From positions 33,879 through 97,878 of the forward strand of contig CANNUY010000005.1 of NCBI GenBank assembly GCA_947525005.1: a stretch of 64,000 nucleotides of DNA, read 5' to 3'. The notes below the pieces were generated by a model. It worked only from the letters and a program-made list of their open reading frames with translations. It had not been told where the DNA came from and ran no database searches. This DNA comes from an uncultured Candidatus Melainabacteria bacterium. Its GTDB lineage: Bacteria > Cyanobacteriota > Vampirovibrionia > Gastranaerophilales > Gastranaerophilaceae. A program made the position numbers and the translations under genes. This document shows, one piece after another, positions 16,514 to 24,631 of the stretch; positions within the stretch are counted from its first letter, which is position 1; every line of letters begins with the position of its first letter.

Positions 16514-17098
16514 TTAAACATCACCACAATCCTCCCATTCTTGAGCTGTTGTGTTTTGCTTGTCATTCGCAAGCACAGAAAGGAGAGGTAGATGTTTTTT
16601 ATATTTAGAAGGCAGATTTCCCTTGAATTTCACTGAGCCGTCTTCTAAACATTCATAAGAAAGATTTATTTCTTTCCCATCAATAGTGCCTGTCATATTT
16701 CCAGTTGAACCTGTATTTTGCTGATACCATTTGTTATTTGGGCTAATTTTTAAATTGATATCATTGCTATCAACTTGTCCTTGAACTCCTGTAGAGTTAC
16801 TGAAGAAACTGTTTTTGATTTTTAAATCAGTGTTTTCATTGGTCATATTATAATCTTGCCAATAACTTGTTGAATAGTCTTGAATTTCGCCAAATTTTGA
16901 AAAATAATCTTTTCTTGATACGGTTTCATCGATATTATTCTGAGAAACATCAAGTGTATCCGATTCAGGAGTACGCTCTAAGTTATTTGTTTGGATATCT
17001 GTTAGATAAGTTTTATCATTATTAATACTTTTAAAATTTACGTTATTTATATTGCTTTGTGAATATAAATTTTGTGCTTGATTTACATTTAAACTCAT
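16514..17098 (-). CDS. Unknown protein with N-terminal VNFKS motif
   Basis: 194 residues, not recognised. The N-terminus is Asn/Gln/Ser-rich and probably disordered (1-60) and contains VNFKS at 20-24, matching the F-K motif in other proteins of this window. The C-terminal part (about 95-175, 'SPNNKWYQQNTGSTGNMTG' then 'KGNLPSKYKKHLPLL') looks like a small beta-rich domain. There is no signal peptide. AAAGG precedes ATG. It stands alone between the peptidase gene and efp. Confidence 0.6.
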   Translation of the reverse strand: MSLNVNQAQNLYSQSNINNVNFKSINNDKTYLTDIQTNNLERTPESDTLDVSQNNIDETVSRKDYFSKFGEIQDYSTSYWQDYNMTNENTDLKIKNSFFSNSTGVQGQVDSNDINLKISPNNKWYQQNTGSTGNMTGTIDGKEINLSYECLEDGSVKFKGNLPSKYKKHLPLLSVLANDKQNTTAQEWEDCGDV

Positions 17099-17225
17099 AA
17101 AAAATACCTTTAACCAATAACTAACCTATGTATTAATAAAGAAAATATTCTTCTTATAATTGATTAAATGTAAATAAAGTTTAAGTGAAATATTTTATTG
17201 ATTGTAAAAACAATTTCATATAATT

Positions 17226-17253
17226 TTGAAAATTAAATCTTTTGTGATATTAT
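17226..17253 (+). promoter_or_regulatory. Promoter of the efp-accB unit
   Basis: TTGAAA (17226-17231), 16-base spacer, TATTAT (17248-17253), with an extended -10 TG at 17245. The gap to the efp ATG is about 48 bases, leaving a normal leader with AAGGAG. Confidence 0.6.
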
Positions 17254-17301
17254 TTATGAGAAAATAGAAAAAGTCACATAACATTATCGTAAGGAGTTTA
17301 T

Positions 17302-17859
17302 ATGATTTCTGTAAATGATTTTAAAACAGGATTAACATTACAATTAGACAATGGTCTTTGGTCAGTAGTAGAATTTTTACACGTAAAACCTGGTAAAGGT
17401 GCTGCATTTGTACGTTCTAAATTAAAAAACGTAGAAACTGGTCAAGTAGTTGAAAAAACATTTAGAGCTGGTGAAAAAGTTGCTAAAGCTACTTTAGACA
17501 GACGTGAAATGCAATATTTATACAAAGAAGGTAAAGAATTCGTTATGATGGATAATGAATCTTATGAACAAATGCAACTTTCAGAAGACCAAATTGGAAG
17601 TGGAATCAAGTATTTGAAAGAAAATATGGTTGTTCAAGTACTTATGCACGATGGAAAAATTATTGGTGTAGATATCCCTGCACACGTAGAATTAGAGGTA
17701 ATTGATACTCCACCTGCTGAAAAGGGTAACACAGCACAAGGTGGTACAAAACCTGCTACATTAGAAACAGGTGCAGTTGTAAACGTACCATTCTTTGTTT
17801 CAAACGGAGATATGATTAGAGTAGATACAAGATCAAATGAATATTTGGATCGTTGTTAG
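17302..17859 (+). CDS. efp: Elongation factor P
   Basis: Binds between the P and E sites of the ribosome and relieves stalling at proline runs. 185 residues with the three beta-barrel domains and the C-terminal signature 'PFFVSNGDMIRVDTRSNEYLDR'. The tip of domain I reads KPGKGAAFVR with K32 at the position that is modified (or left bare) in other bacteria. No epmA, epmB or earP is in the window, so the modification state cannot be told. An AAGGAG site precedes ATG. It heads an efp-accB unit, an order common in Cyanobacteria and Firmicutes. Confidence 0.97.
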   Translation: MISVNDFKTGLTLQLDNGLWSVVEFLHVKPGKGAAFVRSKLKNVETGQVVEKTFRAGEKVAKATLDRREMQYLYKEGKEFVMMDNESYEQMQLSEDQIGSGIKYLKENMVVQVLMHDGKIIGVDIPAHVELEVIDTPPAEKGNTAQGGTKPATLETGAVVNVPFFVSNGDMIRVDTRSNEYLDRC

Positions 17860-17877
17860 TAAGTAAGAGGTTGATAA

Positions 17878-18345
17878 ATGAAATTTGATACAGATTATAT
17901 AGATCAATTAGCAAAAATAATTGCAGACAATGAATTAACAGAAATTTCTTTAGAAGATGGCAATCAAGCTATCACTATAAGAAAAGATTTACCAGAAGTA
18001 GTTAGTGCAGGAGTTGCAATGCCAGTTGCGGCACCAGTTCAACAAGCACCTGCTTCAGCTCCAGCAGCAGCTGTTGCTCCAAAAGCTGAATCAGCAGAAC
18101 CTGCTAAAAAAGGTAACCCTGTTGTTTCACCTATGGTAGGTACTTTCTATAGCAAACCTGCTCCTGATAAAGAAGCCTTTGTTAAAGTTGGTGATACTGT
18201 TTCATCAGGCGATGTTGTTTGTATTATTGAAGCAATGAAGCTTATGAACGAAATTGAAACAGAATTCTCAGGTAAAGTTGTAGAAATCTGTGTAGAAGAT
18301 GGTCAGGCTGTAGAATATGGTCAAACCATTATGTATATTGAATAA
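17878..18345 (+). CDS. accB: Biotin carboxyl carrier protein of acetyl-CoA carboxylase
   Basis: Carries CO2 on biotin between biotin carboxylase and the carboxyltransferase, the first committed step of fatty-acid synthesis. 155 residues: N-terminal dimer segment (1-40), an Ala/Pro-rich flexible linker (45-78), and a C-terminal biotinyl domain with the site EAMKLMNE (K121). The protruding 'thumb' of BCCP is partly seen around 'YSKPAPDKEAFV'. GAGG lies before ATG, 18 bases after efp. A terminator-like hairpin separates it from accC and may tune the ratio of the two. Confidence 0.97.
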   Translation: MKFDTDYIDQLAKIIADNELTEISLEDGNQAITIRKDLPEVVSAGVAMPVAAPVQQAPASAPAAAVAPKAESAEPAKKGNPVVSPMVGTFYSKPAPDKEAFVKVGDTVSSGDVVCIIEAMKLMNEIETEFSGKVVEICVEDGQAVEYGQTIMYIE

Positions 18346-18354
18346 GAATTTTTG

Positions 18355-18388
18355 AAAAAATACCTGTACATTTTGTATGGGTATTTTT
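18355..18388 (+). terminator. Hairpin between accB and accC
   Basis: AAAAAATACC pairs with GGTATTTTTT, with further pairing inside (GTACA with TGTAT, one wobble), and ends in a long T-run. accC begins 32 bases later on the same strand, so partial read-through is likely. Confidence 0.75.
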
Positions 18389-18419
18389 TTTAGCCGATAG
18401 ATAAAAGGATAAATGGATT

Positions 18420-19772
18420 ATGTTAAAAAAAGTTTTAATCGCAAATAGAGGGGAGATTGCAGTTCGTGTAATCAGAGCTTGTCGTGAGTTAGGTATTCCG
18501 ACAGTTGCTATATATTCAGAAGCAGATGCAGAATCACTTCACGTTAGATTAGCAACTGATTCATACTGTATAGGACCTGCTGCAAGTGCTAAGAGTTATC
18601 TTGATATAAGCAGAATTATGGCAGTTGCAGAGGTTTCTGGAGCTGATGCAATTCACCCTGGATATGGTTTCTTGTCAGAAAGAGCTGATTTTGTAGAAAT
18701 GTGTGAAGAAAGTGGTTTGAAATTTATTGGACCATCTTCAGAAGCTATGAAGAAAATGGGCGATAAAGCTACTGCAAGAAAAACAATGATTGAAAATGAT
18801 GTACCTGTTACTCCTGGTACAGGCATTGTAAAAACACCTGAAGAAGTTAAGGAATTTGCAAATAGAGTTGGTTATCCAGTTATCCTTAAAGCTACTGCCG
18901 GTGGTGGTGGTAAAGGTATGAGAGTTTGTAGAAGTGATGAAGATGTTGATACTAATATGCCATTATGTCAATCTGAAGCTCAAAACTTCTTTGGTAACCC
19001 TGATGTTTATGCAGAAAAATTCTTAGAAAACCCAAGACACATTGAGGTTCAAGTTTTAGGTGATAGTTTTGGAAATGTTATCCACTTAGGCGAACGTGAT
19101 TGTTCTATCCAAAGACGTCACCAAAAATTGTTAGAGGAAGCTCCATCACCTGCTATTGATGAAGAAACTCGTAAAGAAATGGGTGCTGCTGCTGTTAGAG
19201 CTGCAAAGGCTATTAATTATGAAGGTGCAGGTACTTGTGAATTTTTACTTGACCACGATGGGAAATGGTATTTTATGGAAATGAATACCCGTGTACAAGT
19301 TGAGCATTGTGTTACTGAAATGATTTCAAGAGTTGATATTGTTAGAGAACAAATCAGAGTTGCTTCTGGTGAAAAACTTGGATATACGCAAGATCAAGTC
19401 CAATTAAGAGGTCATGCTATTGAATGTCGTATCAATGCCGAAAACCCTGATAAAGACTTTATGCCTTGTCCTGGTAAAATTGATGGATACTTCGCTCCTG
19501 GTGGATTTGGTATAAGAGTAGATTCTCACGTATACCCTGGATATTCTATTCCACCTTATTATGATTCAATGATTGGAAAATTGATTTGTTGGGGTGAAAC
19601 AAGAAATCAAGCTAGAAGAAGAATGTATCAAGCATTGAAAGAATATGTTGTTACAGGTATTGCAACAACTATTCCATTCCACCAAGGTATTATTGAAGAC
19701 GAAGTGTTTATTAGTGGTAAATTCAATACAGGATTTATTGAAGATTACTATAAACGTAAAGGCTTGAAATAA
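18420..19772 (+). CDS. accC: Biotin carboxylase subunit of acetyl-CoA carboxylase
   Basis: Carboxylates the biotin of AccB with ATP and bicarbonate. 450 residues, the normal length. It shows the ATP-grasp features 'KATAGGGGKGMRV' (P-loop-like glycine loop, about 160-172), 'HIEVQVLGD', 'ERDCSIQRRHQKLLEEAPSP', and the catalytic 'EMNTRVQVEHCVTE' with Glu, Asn and Arg in place. 'RGHAIECRINAENP' marks the C-terminal biotin carboxylase domain. It is downstream of accB; the carboxyltransferase genes accA and accD are not in the window. Confidence 0.97.
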   Translation: MLKKVLIANRGEIAVRVIRACRELGIPTVAIYSEADAESLHVRLATDSYCIGPAASAKSYLDISRIMAVAEVSGADAIHPGYGFLSERADFVEMCEESGLKFIGPSSEAMKKMGDKATARKTMIENDVPVTPGTGIVKTPEEVKEFANRVGYPVILKATAGGGGKGMRVCRSDEDVDTNMPLCQSEAQNFFGNPDVYAEKFLENPRHIEVQVLGDSFGNVIHLGERDCSIQRRHQKLLEEAPSPAIDEETRKEMGAAAVRAAKAINYEGAGTCEFLLDHDGKWYFMEMNTRVQVEHCVTEMISRVDIVREQIRVASGEKLGYTQDQVQLRGHAIECRINAENPDKDFMPCPGKIDGYFAPGGFGIRVDSHVYPGYSIPPYYDSMIGKLICWGETRNQARRRMYQALKEYVVTGIATTIPFHQGIIEDEVFISGKFNTGFIEDYYKRKGLK

Positions 19773-19799
19773 TAATAAGGTTATTTAGGGAGAGGTAAG

Positions 19800-20162
19800 A
19801 TGTTTGAATTAAAAGCACAAATGTATTTTTCTGCTGCCCATCATTTGTTAAATTATGATGGTGAGTGTGAAAATCAACACGGTCATAATTGGCTAGTTGA
19901 GGCATTTGTAAGAGGAACAGAGCTAGATAAAAGTAATATTTTGATTGATTATAAAGTTTTGAAAAAACACCTAAAATCTGTTTTAGATTTATTAGATCAT
20001 AAAGATATAAATGAATTACCTGATTTTAAGGGTATTAGTCCAAGTAGTGAAGTTCTTTCAAAATATATTTATGAAAAAATGAAAGAAGTTGTTCCACAAA
20101 TTAGTAAGATTTCTGTTTGGGAAACTGCTACATCTTGTGCGAGTTATTTTGAAGAGGAATAA
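19800..20162 (+). CDS. queD: 6-carboxy-5,6,7,8-tetrahydropterin synthase / PTPS family
   Basis: Converts 7,8-dihydroneopterin triphosphate to 6-carboxytetrahydropterin on the way to queuosine. 120 residues, the short bacterial size. The zinc histidines are in 'FSAAHHL' (H14/H15) and 'HGHNW' (H27, H29). The catalytic Cys is C23 in CENQHGH, 'LDHKDIN' holds the second catalytic pair, and 'WETATSCASY' carries the conserved Glu. The spacing C-x3-H-G-H is that of QueD. GAGAGG precedes ATG. It is followed after 5 bases by uppP. Confidence 0.9.
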   Translation: MFELKAQMYFSAAHHLLNYDGECENQHGHNWLVEAFVRGTELDKSNILIDYKVLKKHLKSVLDLLDHKDINELPDFKGISPSSEVLSKYIYEKMKEVVPQISKISVWETATSCASYFEEE

Positions 20163-20167
20163 TAAAA

Positions 20168-21025
20168 ATGGTTACATCACTGTTTGCGTTGATAAAGGTT
20201 ATTATAATGGGTGCTGTTCAAGGGTTGAGCGAGTTTTTGCCTATCTCAAGTTCTGCACACTTAGTTTTTACATCAAATCTTATGCAAATGGTTGCACACA
20301 AGCCTATAGAAGATCCTACTAGTTATGATATCGTGCTTAGTATGATGCTTCATATTGGTACTTTAGTAGCAGTACTTATCTTCTTTAAAGAAGAAGTTAT
20401 AAATATTTTCAATAAGACGATGAATGCTATTAAAACAAAAGATTTTTCTGATTATGAAGCAAAATTAGGATTATATATTATATTAGGTACATTAGTTACA
20501 GTTATTGTTGCATCGTTCCTTAGCGACACAGCTGAAAGACTAATGTCATCACCTGCAATAGTTGGAATGTTATTGTTTGTAACAGGTTGGATTTTATTCT
20601 TCTCTGAAAAATTTTCAGATACTATTCCTGAGAAAAAGCAGGAAGTTGATTTGAAAACTTCTATTGTAATGTCTATTGCTCAAGGTTTAGCTGCACTTCC
20701 AGGTCTTTCTCGTTCAGGATTAACTATTGCAGCTGGATTGTTTTCTAAATCGGATAGAGTTGCGTGTGCTAGATATTCATTCTTATTGAGTATTCCTATT
20801 ATATTAGGTGCATCAATTATTTATCCACTTAAAGAGATTGCATTTTCTGAATTAGCGTCTTATAACTGGTTGAATATATTTATTGGAACTGTTGTTTCAG
20901 CTATTGTTGGGTATTTATGTATTAAATATTTCCTAGATTTCTTGGGTAAATATTCTTTGAGAGTGTTTGCTTATTATTGTTTTATAGCAGGGCTTTTAGC
21001 AGTTTTATTGTTTACTTTCATATAG
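20168..21025 (+). CDS. uppP: Undecaprenyl-diphosphatase (BacA/UppP)
   Basis: Dephosphorylates undecaprenyl diphosphate to recycle the lipid carrier of cell-wall synthesis; an integral inner-membrane protein. 285 residues with about eight hydrophobic segments. Both family motifs are present: 'AVQGLSEFLPISSSAH' (16-31, catalytic Glu and Ser) and 'PGLSRSGLTIAAG' (about 178-190, Arg). The ATG is 5 bases after queD, and the ribosome site (GAGGAA) lies in the end of queD, so translation is linked. Confidence 0.96.
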   Translation: MVTSLFALIKVIIMGAVQGLSEFLPISSSAHLVFTSNLMQMVAHKPIEDPTSYDIVLSMMLHIGTLVAVLIFFKEEVINIFNKTMNAIKTKDFSDYEAKLGLYIILGTLVTVIVASFLSDTAERLMSSPAIVGMLLFVTGWILFFSEKFSDTIPEKKQEVDLKTSIVMSIAQGLAALPGLSRSGLTIAAGLFSKSDRVACARYSFLLSIPIILGASIIYPLKEIAFSELASYNWLNIFIGTVVSAIVGYLCIKYFLDFLGKYSLRVFAYYCFIAGLLAVLLFTFI

Positions 21026-21070
21026 ATTTATAAACTAGCAAAAATATTTTTTTAGAGCATTAATGCAAAT

Positions 21071-21976
21071 ATGATATCATTAAATGCACATAGTTTACCC
21101 GTAATTAAGAACCGAAACGAACTTGAAAAAATGTATGAAACTTCTCAAGCTTGTATAAGAGAGGTAATTGACAAAACTCATTCTAGAACTTTAGATAAGC
21201 TTTATACAGATGAGTTTAGACCGAGTAAATTACATGATAATAAAACAACAATTATTTCTTTAGAAACGGGAGAACCTGTTCCAGTAGATATATCAGGACG
21301 AATTACAAACGGAACACAAGATGGATCTCACCGAAGGAAGTATTTTTTAAAGCATAATAAGGAAATATTAGGTTCTAAATCTTTTGGAATACAGCTAACT
21401 GATGATGGTGAAAAATTTACTCCAGGATATATAGAATCTTTTTATAACGATAGTTATTCAGGTACTCAAATAAGATTACTACAAGTTGCTTGTGAACTTG
21501 CAAAAAAGCATGGTGTAGATAGAATGCCTTTGACTGCATTGTTTCCAGCGTTAAAGTTCCATACAATGATGGGTTTTAGACCTATCCCAGAAAGAAGTTT
21601 AAAAATGACAGATAGTAAAAGTTTAAATGATGCATCTGAAATGTTTGGTATTATGTACGCTCATAAGAAATTTTATCCAGAAGATGTTGTCCCTATTTTC
21701 TCAAAAATAGATGGAGATATTTATTTTGATAGGAATTTGACAGCATTTCACGCTGTTATGAAGGATAATGAAAGAGTTTTAAATAATACTAATCAAAGGC
21801 ATTTGAGTTTAACAGGCTGTTTAGATGATGATATTTCAATGAGTTTAGAAGGTGAAGAATTTAATAAGTGGCAGAGTCGATTAAAAGGTTTTGAAATTTT
21901 GCCAGAAAAAGATGAAGTTTTAAAGAAGGAAAGCTTATTGGAGAAAATTATGTCTACTTTTGGCTTAAGCGAGTAA
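21071..21976 (+). CDS. Unknown protein with GNAT-like segment
   Basis: 301 residues, not assigned. Residues about 135-180 ('YSGTQIRLLQVACELAKKHG' followed by 'ALFPALKFHTMMGFRPI') look like the acetyl-CoA-binding helix and the 'F-x-x-x-GF' end of a GNAT acetyltransferase fold. The normal Q/R-x-x-G-x-G/A loop is weak, so activity is uncertain. The N-terminal 80 residues and the charged C-terminus are unlike known domains. There is no signal peptide. It stands alone between uppP and rubredoxin. No good ribosome site is seen before ATG 21071. Confidence 0.55.
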   Translation: MISLNAHSLPVIKNRNELEKMYETSQACIREVIDKTHSRTLDKLYTDEFRPSKLHDNKTTIISLETGEPVPVDISGRITNGTQDGSHRRKYFLKHNKEILGSKSFGIQLTDDGEKFTPGYIESFYNDSYSGTQIRLLQVACELAKKHGVDRMPLTALFPALKFHTMMGFRPIPERSLKMTDSKSLNDASEMFGIMYAHKKFYPEDVVPIFSKIDGDIYFDRNLTAFHAVMKDNERVLNNTNQRHLSLTGCLDDDISMSLEGEEFNKWQSRLKGFEILPEKDEVLKKESLLEKIMSTFGLSE

Positions 21977-22021
21977 TTGAAAAATTGTATAATTGGCTAT
22001 TTTAATTTGTGAAAAATAGTG

Positions 22022-22027
22022 TATAAT
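22022..22027 (+). promoter_or_regulatory. -10 box of the rubredoxin gene
   Basis: TATAAT at 22022-22027, about 45 bases upstream of the rubredoxin ATG, with a TTGTGA nearby whose spacing is short. A second TATAAT lies 36 bases upstream at about 21987. Confidence 0.45.
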
Positions 22028-22071
22028 AGACTTATATGTTATTCGGTATAGTTTAAATGAAAGGAAAACTT

Positions 22072-22230
22072 ATGGCAGTATACGTTTGCACAGTATGTAA
22101 TTGGGAATATGATGAAGCTCAAGGATATGAAGAAGAAGGAATTCCAGCTGGTACAAAGTTCGAAGATTTACCAGATGATTTTGAATGTCCTCTTTGTCAT
22201 GTTGGAAAAGACATGTTCCAAGAAGCTTAG
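22072..22230 (+). CDS. Rubredoxin
   Basis: A 52-residue one-iron electron carrier. The Fe(Cys)4 site is complete: C6-x2-C9 (VCTVCNWEYD) and C39-x2-C42 (ECPLCHVGK), with aromatic core residues and the usual 'G-I-P-A-G-T-K-F-E-D-L-P-D-D-F' middle. ATG 22072 follows an AAAGGA site; an in-frame ATG at 22057 would add five residues but overlaps that site. It is monocistronic, with its own promoter and terminator. In anaerobes rubredoxin feeds electrons to superoxide reductase or rubrerythrin, or to oxygen-scavenging flavoproteins; no partner gene is next to it. Confidence 0.96.
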   Translation: MAVYVCTVCNWEYDEAQGYEEEGIPAGTKFEDLPDDFECPLCHVGKDMFQEA

Positions 22231-22253
22231 TGCATTGTAAAAATTGATGTTTT

Positions 22254-22287
22254 AAAAGGTACACAGAAATATTTGTGTACCTTTTTA
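22254..22287. terminator. Terminator after rubredoxin
   Basis: AAAAGGTACACA (22254-22265) pairs with TGTGTACCTTTT (22274-22285). A-runs and T-runs on both sides let it also serve the convergent gene whose stop is at 22285. Confidence 0.9.
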
Positions 22288-22917
22288 TATGATTGTATAT
22301 TCTTGAGTGTTTATTTTTTCTAGTTTAAACTCTAGGTTTTTGAGGGTTTCGTTATTTAATTGTGAAAGGTCTAAATTGTTTGGGGTGTTATTATTTGGTG
22401 AAATTTTGAATATTTGAAACTCCTGATTTGAAGAATACGAGATAGAGATATAGTATTCTTCTAATTTTATTGATAATTCGTTTGGATTTGTGAGTTTACT
22501 TTTGTAGTTTGCCTCATAGAGAGTCCAATATTTGTAGAACTCATCGTATGAATTGAATGTTTTTTTGAAATAATCTGATAATCTAGTTAAATCTCTAGTT
22601 TTAAATTTTTCAATATCAAGTCCTATTTCCGATTGGCAAAGAGGTGAGTCCTCTATGATATCTGAAAAAACAACACCTAAAATTTTATCAGAATGAGAAA
22701 TATTGAATTTTAGGTTAGAGTTCTCAAAACATGGTTTTTTGTCTTTTGTGATAATTTCATTTAGTTCATTGTTATAAATATTTGATGCGACATATTTTGT
22801 AATTAGTCTACCTATATTGTGTTCAATGTTTCTTTTTTCAGAAGGATATACTTTTTTTATAGTTGATTTATCAATAATATTCAAAAATTCAGATATGTCT
22901 GCAATAAATAGTTTCAT
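22285..22917 (-). CDS. Sfp-type 4'-phosphopantetheinyl transferase family protein
   Basis: Transfers phosphopantetheine from CoA to a carrier-protein serine. In a genome with FabI-type fatty-acid synthesis this may be the acyl-carrier-protein activator. 210 residues. Motifs are FNISHSD (71-77, H75), 'IGLDIEKF' (98-105, D101 and E103 bind Mg) and 'WTLYEANYK' (131-139, E135, K139). The usual W-x-x-K-E-A has Y for K. No ribosome site precedes ATG; instead TGtTAGAAT ends exactly 6 bases upstream, so a leaderless message is likely. Alone on its strand. Confidence 0.85.
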   Translation of the reverse strand: MKLFIADISEFLNIIDKSTIKKVYPSEKRNIEHNIGRLITKYVASNIYNNELNEIITKDKKPCFENSNLKFNISHSDKILGVVFSDIIEDSPLCQSEIGLDIEKFKTRDLTRLSDYFKKTFNSYDEFYKYWTLYEANYKSKLTNPNELSIKLEEYYISISYSSNQEFQIFKISPNNNTPNNLDLSQLNNETLKNLEFKLEKINTQEYTII

Positions 22918-22923
22918 AACAAA

Positions 22924-22932
22924 ATTCTAACA
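22924..22932 (-). promoter_or_regulatory. Extended -10 promoter, TGtTAGAAT (minus strand)
   Basis: Read on the minus strand, TG-t-TAGAAT is followed by six bases and then the ATG of the phosphopantetheinyl transferase. No Shine-Dalgarno sequence fits in the gap. Confidence 0.6.
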
Positions 22933-22995
22933 TAAATAGATATGTTGGGCGATGAACCCAACATATCTATTAGTTAATCAAAAAGTATTTATATT

Positions 22996-23550
22996 TTATT
23001 TTGCCATTTCTTTATTATATGTATCTAGCGAACCTGTACCTCTAATATATTCAGTGGCAGCTTTAAATGCATCTTTACTTTCGTCGTTTTTATATGGTGG
23101 TCTATGAATACATGAAGATGCACTATCTGGATGCATTATGTTTCCAGTATAACCCCAAGCGATGTCTTTATCATTTGACCAAGCCCGACCACCTTTTCTT
23201 CCATCTTCAGTGAATACGTGTTCTATTTTCCCATTTGGAGTATGTTCAACGATAGAGCTTAATCGAGTTCCACCATTTACAACATCATGTTTTGATTCAA
23301 TTAAATGTCCTTTTTCGTTGTAGATGCTTTTTTGAATATAATTTTCTGGTTCTGGTTCAAATTTAACTCCATATTTTTTAGTGTATTCAGCTGCTTTTGC
23401 TACACCATCATTTTTGACATATTTGACTGCAACATTGTTCCCACTAGGTAGTGTTGCAAATTTTTGTTCCCCTGGTTTTAGTACCCCTGTTTTTACAAGA
23501 TTATACAATTCAGAGTTTCTAATTGATTTTGCTGGAATTGAAAATGACAT
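22996..23550 (-). CDS. Unknown soluble protein
   Basis: 184 residues, not recognised. There is no signal or membrane segment. The N-terminus 'MSFSIPAKSIRNSELYNLV' leads into mixed alpha/beta sequence. The C-terminal half is rich in Gly, His and Trp ('GRKGGRAWSNDKDIAWGYTG', 'SCIHRPPYKN'), which could form a small enzymatic or toxin-like fold, though no motif is certain. GGAG precedes ATG. It is divergent from the CHAP hydrolase gene with about 200 AT-rich bases between, where I see no further feature. Confidence 0.55.
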   Translation of the reverse strand: MSFSIPAKSIRNSELYNLVKTGVLKPGEQKFATLPSGNNVAVKYVKNDGVAKAAEYTKKYGVKFEPEPENYIQKSIYNEKGHLIESKHDVVNGGTRLSSIVEHTPNGKIEHVFTEDGRKGGRAWSNDKDIAWGYTGNIMHPDSASSCIHRPPYKNDESKDAFKAATEYIRGTGSLDTYNKEMAK

Positions 23551-23759
23551 AATAATCTCCTACAATATTTCACACACTTTTACTTAAAGTAATCGTTTTC
23601 CTAAAAATTGTTATTGATTTAATAAATTGTTACAAATATGTATTTTAAATCGTGTTAAAAATACATTATTTTATTAAATATTGTAAAAAAAATATGAAGT
23701 TTGAAATTCTCTTTTGACAAATATCTTTTAAATATATATGTTCAAGAGGAGCAATAACT

Positions 23760-24608
23760 ATGGTATTTAAAGTGTCTGGAAATAATTCAGCAGACGGTAA
23801 TAAAAATCCAATTTCGTTTGGTAGTTTTAATATACAAAGTTATACACCACCTTTGTTTAATTTTAAGTTTGATGAATTAGAAGCAAATAAAGATGATTTT
23901 ATAGCCCAACATATGAAGGAAACACAGGAGCTGGAGCAAAAAGCTCAAAAATATGCAACGTCTAGAAATACAAGAAGTGTTCAGATAGCTCAACAAGAAT
24001 TGAGGCGCGGAGTAAAAGAAGAAGGTCCTTTAAGGAATGTTGGTGGCAAACTAGAAGGCTCAAACGATGGTAAACGAATAGCTTTATACAAGGGCAGGCA
24101 TGATAGCAATGCTTGGTGTTCATCGTTTGTGAATTATGCTTGTTCTGTATCGCAAGGCAAAGGTAATTTGTTTGGTATGGATAGAACTTATGCAGAACAT
24201 AACAATTTCCTAAACGCTAGTGCATCACAAGCTGTTAGAACAGCTGCTGAGAAAAATGGTATATTACATGATCCAAGAACAAAAGAGGGTAAAAAATACC
24301 AACCAAAATCTGGTGATTTGATTGTTTGGACATCAAGAACTGGTCATGGTGGACATATTGGAATTGTTGAAAAAGTAAATCCTGATGGTTCGTTTACGAC
24401 TATTGAGGGTAATACTAATGATGCGATAAGACAAAGAAAATATAATTCTGTAGCTGATGCAATTCACCCTAAAACAGATAGAGTACGAAAACAGGGTGAA
24501 AACTATAATGGTAGTGATCTATCAGGTTTTATAGATATGACAGAGTATTATAAAATGGAAAGTTTAGGTACATTAAAGAAACCTGATAAAAAAGGCAGAT
24601 TTAAGTAA
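23760..24608 (+). CDS. CHAP-domain peptidoglycan hydrolase with N-terminal ISFGS motif
   Basis: 282 residues. A CHAP (NlpC/P60-superfamily) domain spans about 113-250 with catalytic C120 in 'NAWCSSFVNYA', H199 in 'GHGGHIGIVEKV' and the polar third residue in 'TIEGNTN'; 'SGDLIVW' is also typical. These enzymes cut peptide or amide bonds in peptidoglycan. There is no Sec signal peptide: the N-terminus is polar and carries ISFGS (18-22), similar to the F-K motif of other genes here, followed by a helical linker (40-90). How it reaches the wall is unclear; it could also be intracellular or delivered to other cells. GAGGAG precedes ATG. Confidence 0.85.
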   Translation: MVFKVSGNNSADGNKNPISFGSFNIQSYTPPLFNFKFDELEANKDDFIAQHMKETQELEQKAQKYATSRNTRSVQIAQQELRRGVKEEGPLRNVGGKLEGSNDGKRIALYKGRHDSNAWCSSFVNYACSVSQGKGNLFGMDRTYAEHNNFLNASASQAVRTAAEKNGILHDPRTKEGKKYQPKSGDLIVWTSRTGHGGHIGIVEKVNPDGSFTTIEGNTNDAIRQRKYNSVADAIHPKTDRVRKQGENYNGSDLSGFIDMTEYYKMESLGTLKKPDKKGRFK

Positions 24609-24631
24609 TTATTATTCGTATCTTGCAACCT